Assembly (NCBI GenBank): GCA_965221985.1
Contig: OZ244928.1
Span: forward strand, 3,286,001-3,350,000
Length of the DNA: 64,000 bases
Reading direction: 5' to 3'
Source of the DNA: J054 sp965221985
GTDB taxonomy: Bacteria > Pseudomonadota > Gammaproteobacteria > Steroidobacterales > GCA-2729495
Part shown: positions 63,914-64,000 of the stretch, in pieces
Position numbering within the stretch: the stretch's first letter is position 1
How the letters are laid out: each line of letters starts with the position of its first letter
Notes under the pieces: model-generated
Databases searched by the model: none
What the model was told of the DNA's origin: nothing
Seen by the model: the letters and a program-made list of their open reading frames with translations, nothing else
Translations under genes and position numbers: made by a program

Positions 63914-64000
63914 TTAGGCTTGCGCTCCGGCGCGCCGCTCATCTACGGCGTTCAGAAACTTCACCGAGACCATTTCCAGACTGTCGACTATTTCGGTGGT
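63914..64000 (-). CDS. exbB: ExbB/TolQ proton channel, C-terminal fragment
   Basis: The last 28 residues and stop of a gene entering from the right edge on the minus strand: TTEIVDSLEMVSVKFLNAVD, then ERRAGAQA. The length is only the tail of a MotA/TolQ/ExbB protein; the match to that family is supported by the operon (two ExbD genes and a TonB-like gene follow). The stop TAA directly abuts the ExbD start. Confidence 0.7.
   Translation of the reverse strand, partial: TTEIVDSLEMVSVKFLNAVDERRAGAQA

Overview
The window looks like a chromosomal segment of a Gammaproteobacterium, probably aquatic. The reasons are a SecB-family chaperone, a TPP-riboswitch-controlled TonB-dependent receptor, an exosortase/PEP-CTERM protein-sorting system, an ExbD/TonB energy system and many CoA-linked catabolic enzymes. 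No taxonomic marker is present, so this is an inference from gene families. I ran no searches; family names rest on motifs read from the translations.

Layout. 1-17 kb: GDP-fucose synthesis (gmd end, fcl), then convergently an exopolysaccharide/exosortase cluster on the minus strand: chain-length protein, tyrosine autokinase, AAA ATPase, decayed sugar-enzyme genes, and an exosortase fused to an EpsI domain. It is followed by a VPVPA-CTERM substrate, a MerR regulator, a kinase-like gene, a PrsT-like TPR lipoprotein and wecB. 15.7-19.2 kb: a thiamine-salvage operon (TonB receptor, YkoF-like protein, PnuC-type transporter) behind a TPP riboswitch. 19.4-22.5 kb: amidohydrolase, class III CoA-transferase and alpha/beta hydrolase. 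22.6-30 kb: PKHX-type dioxygenase, divergent SecB, FKBP isomerase, a second PrsT-like lipoprotein, and three tandem VPVPA-CTERM proteins with signs of recombination.

30-45 kb: an accessory island of group-transfer enzymes: three SAM methyltransferases (one fused to an FKBP domain), two TPR-sulfotransferases plus a third sulfotransferase-like protein, an O-GlcNAc-transferase-like TPR protein, two 2OG-Fe(II) oxygenases, a TPR-alpha/beta-hydrolase, and decayed copies of the oxygenases and of a VPVPA-CTERM gene. I infer a system that decorates exported or surface material, possibly the neighbouring exosortase substrates. This is the best candidate for an undescribed system here.

45-64 kb: ordinary housekeeping and catabolic genes (two SDRs, MaoC-like hydratase, GST, ferredoxin), tRNA-Ala(CGC), a secreted HAD phosphatase, an OmpR-type two-component system with a triple GTTAC operator and a 36-residue membrane peptide with its own terminator, a probable red-chlorophyll-catabolite-reductase-like protein, an arsenosugar-type cluster (arsM, two glycosyltransferases, an atypical radical SAM protein), and a TonB/ExbD/ExbD/ExbB operon running off the right edge.
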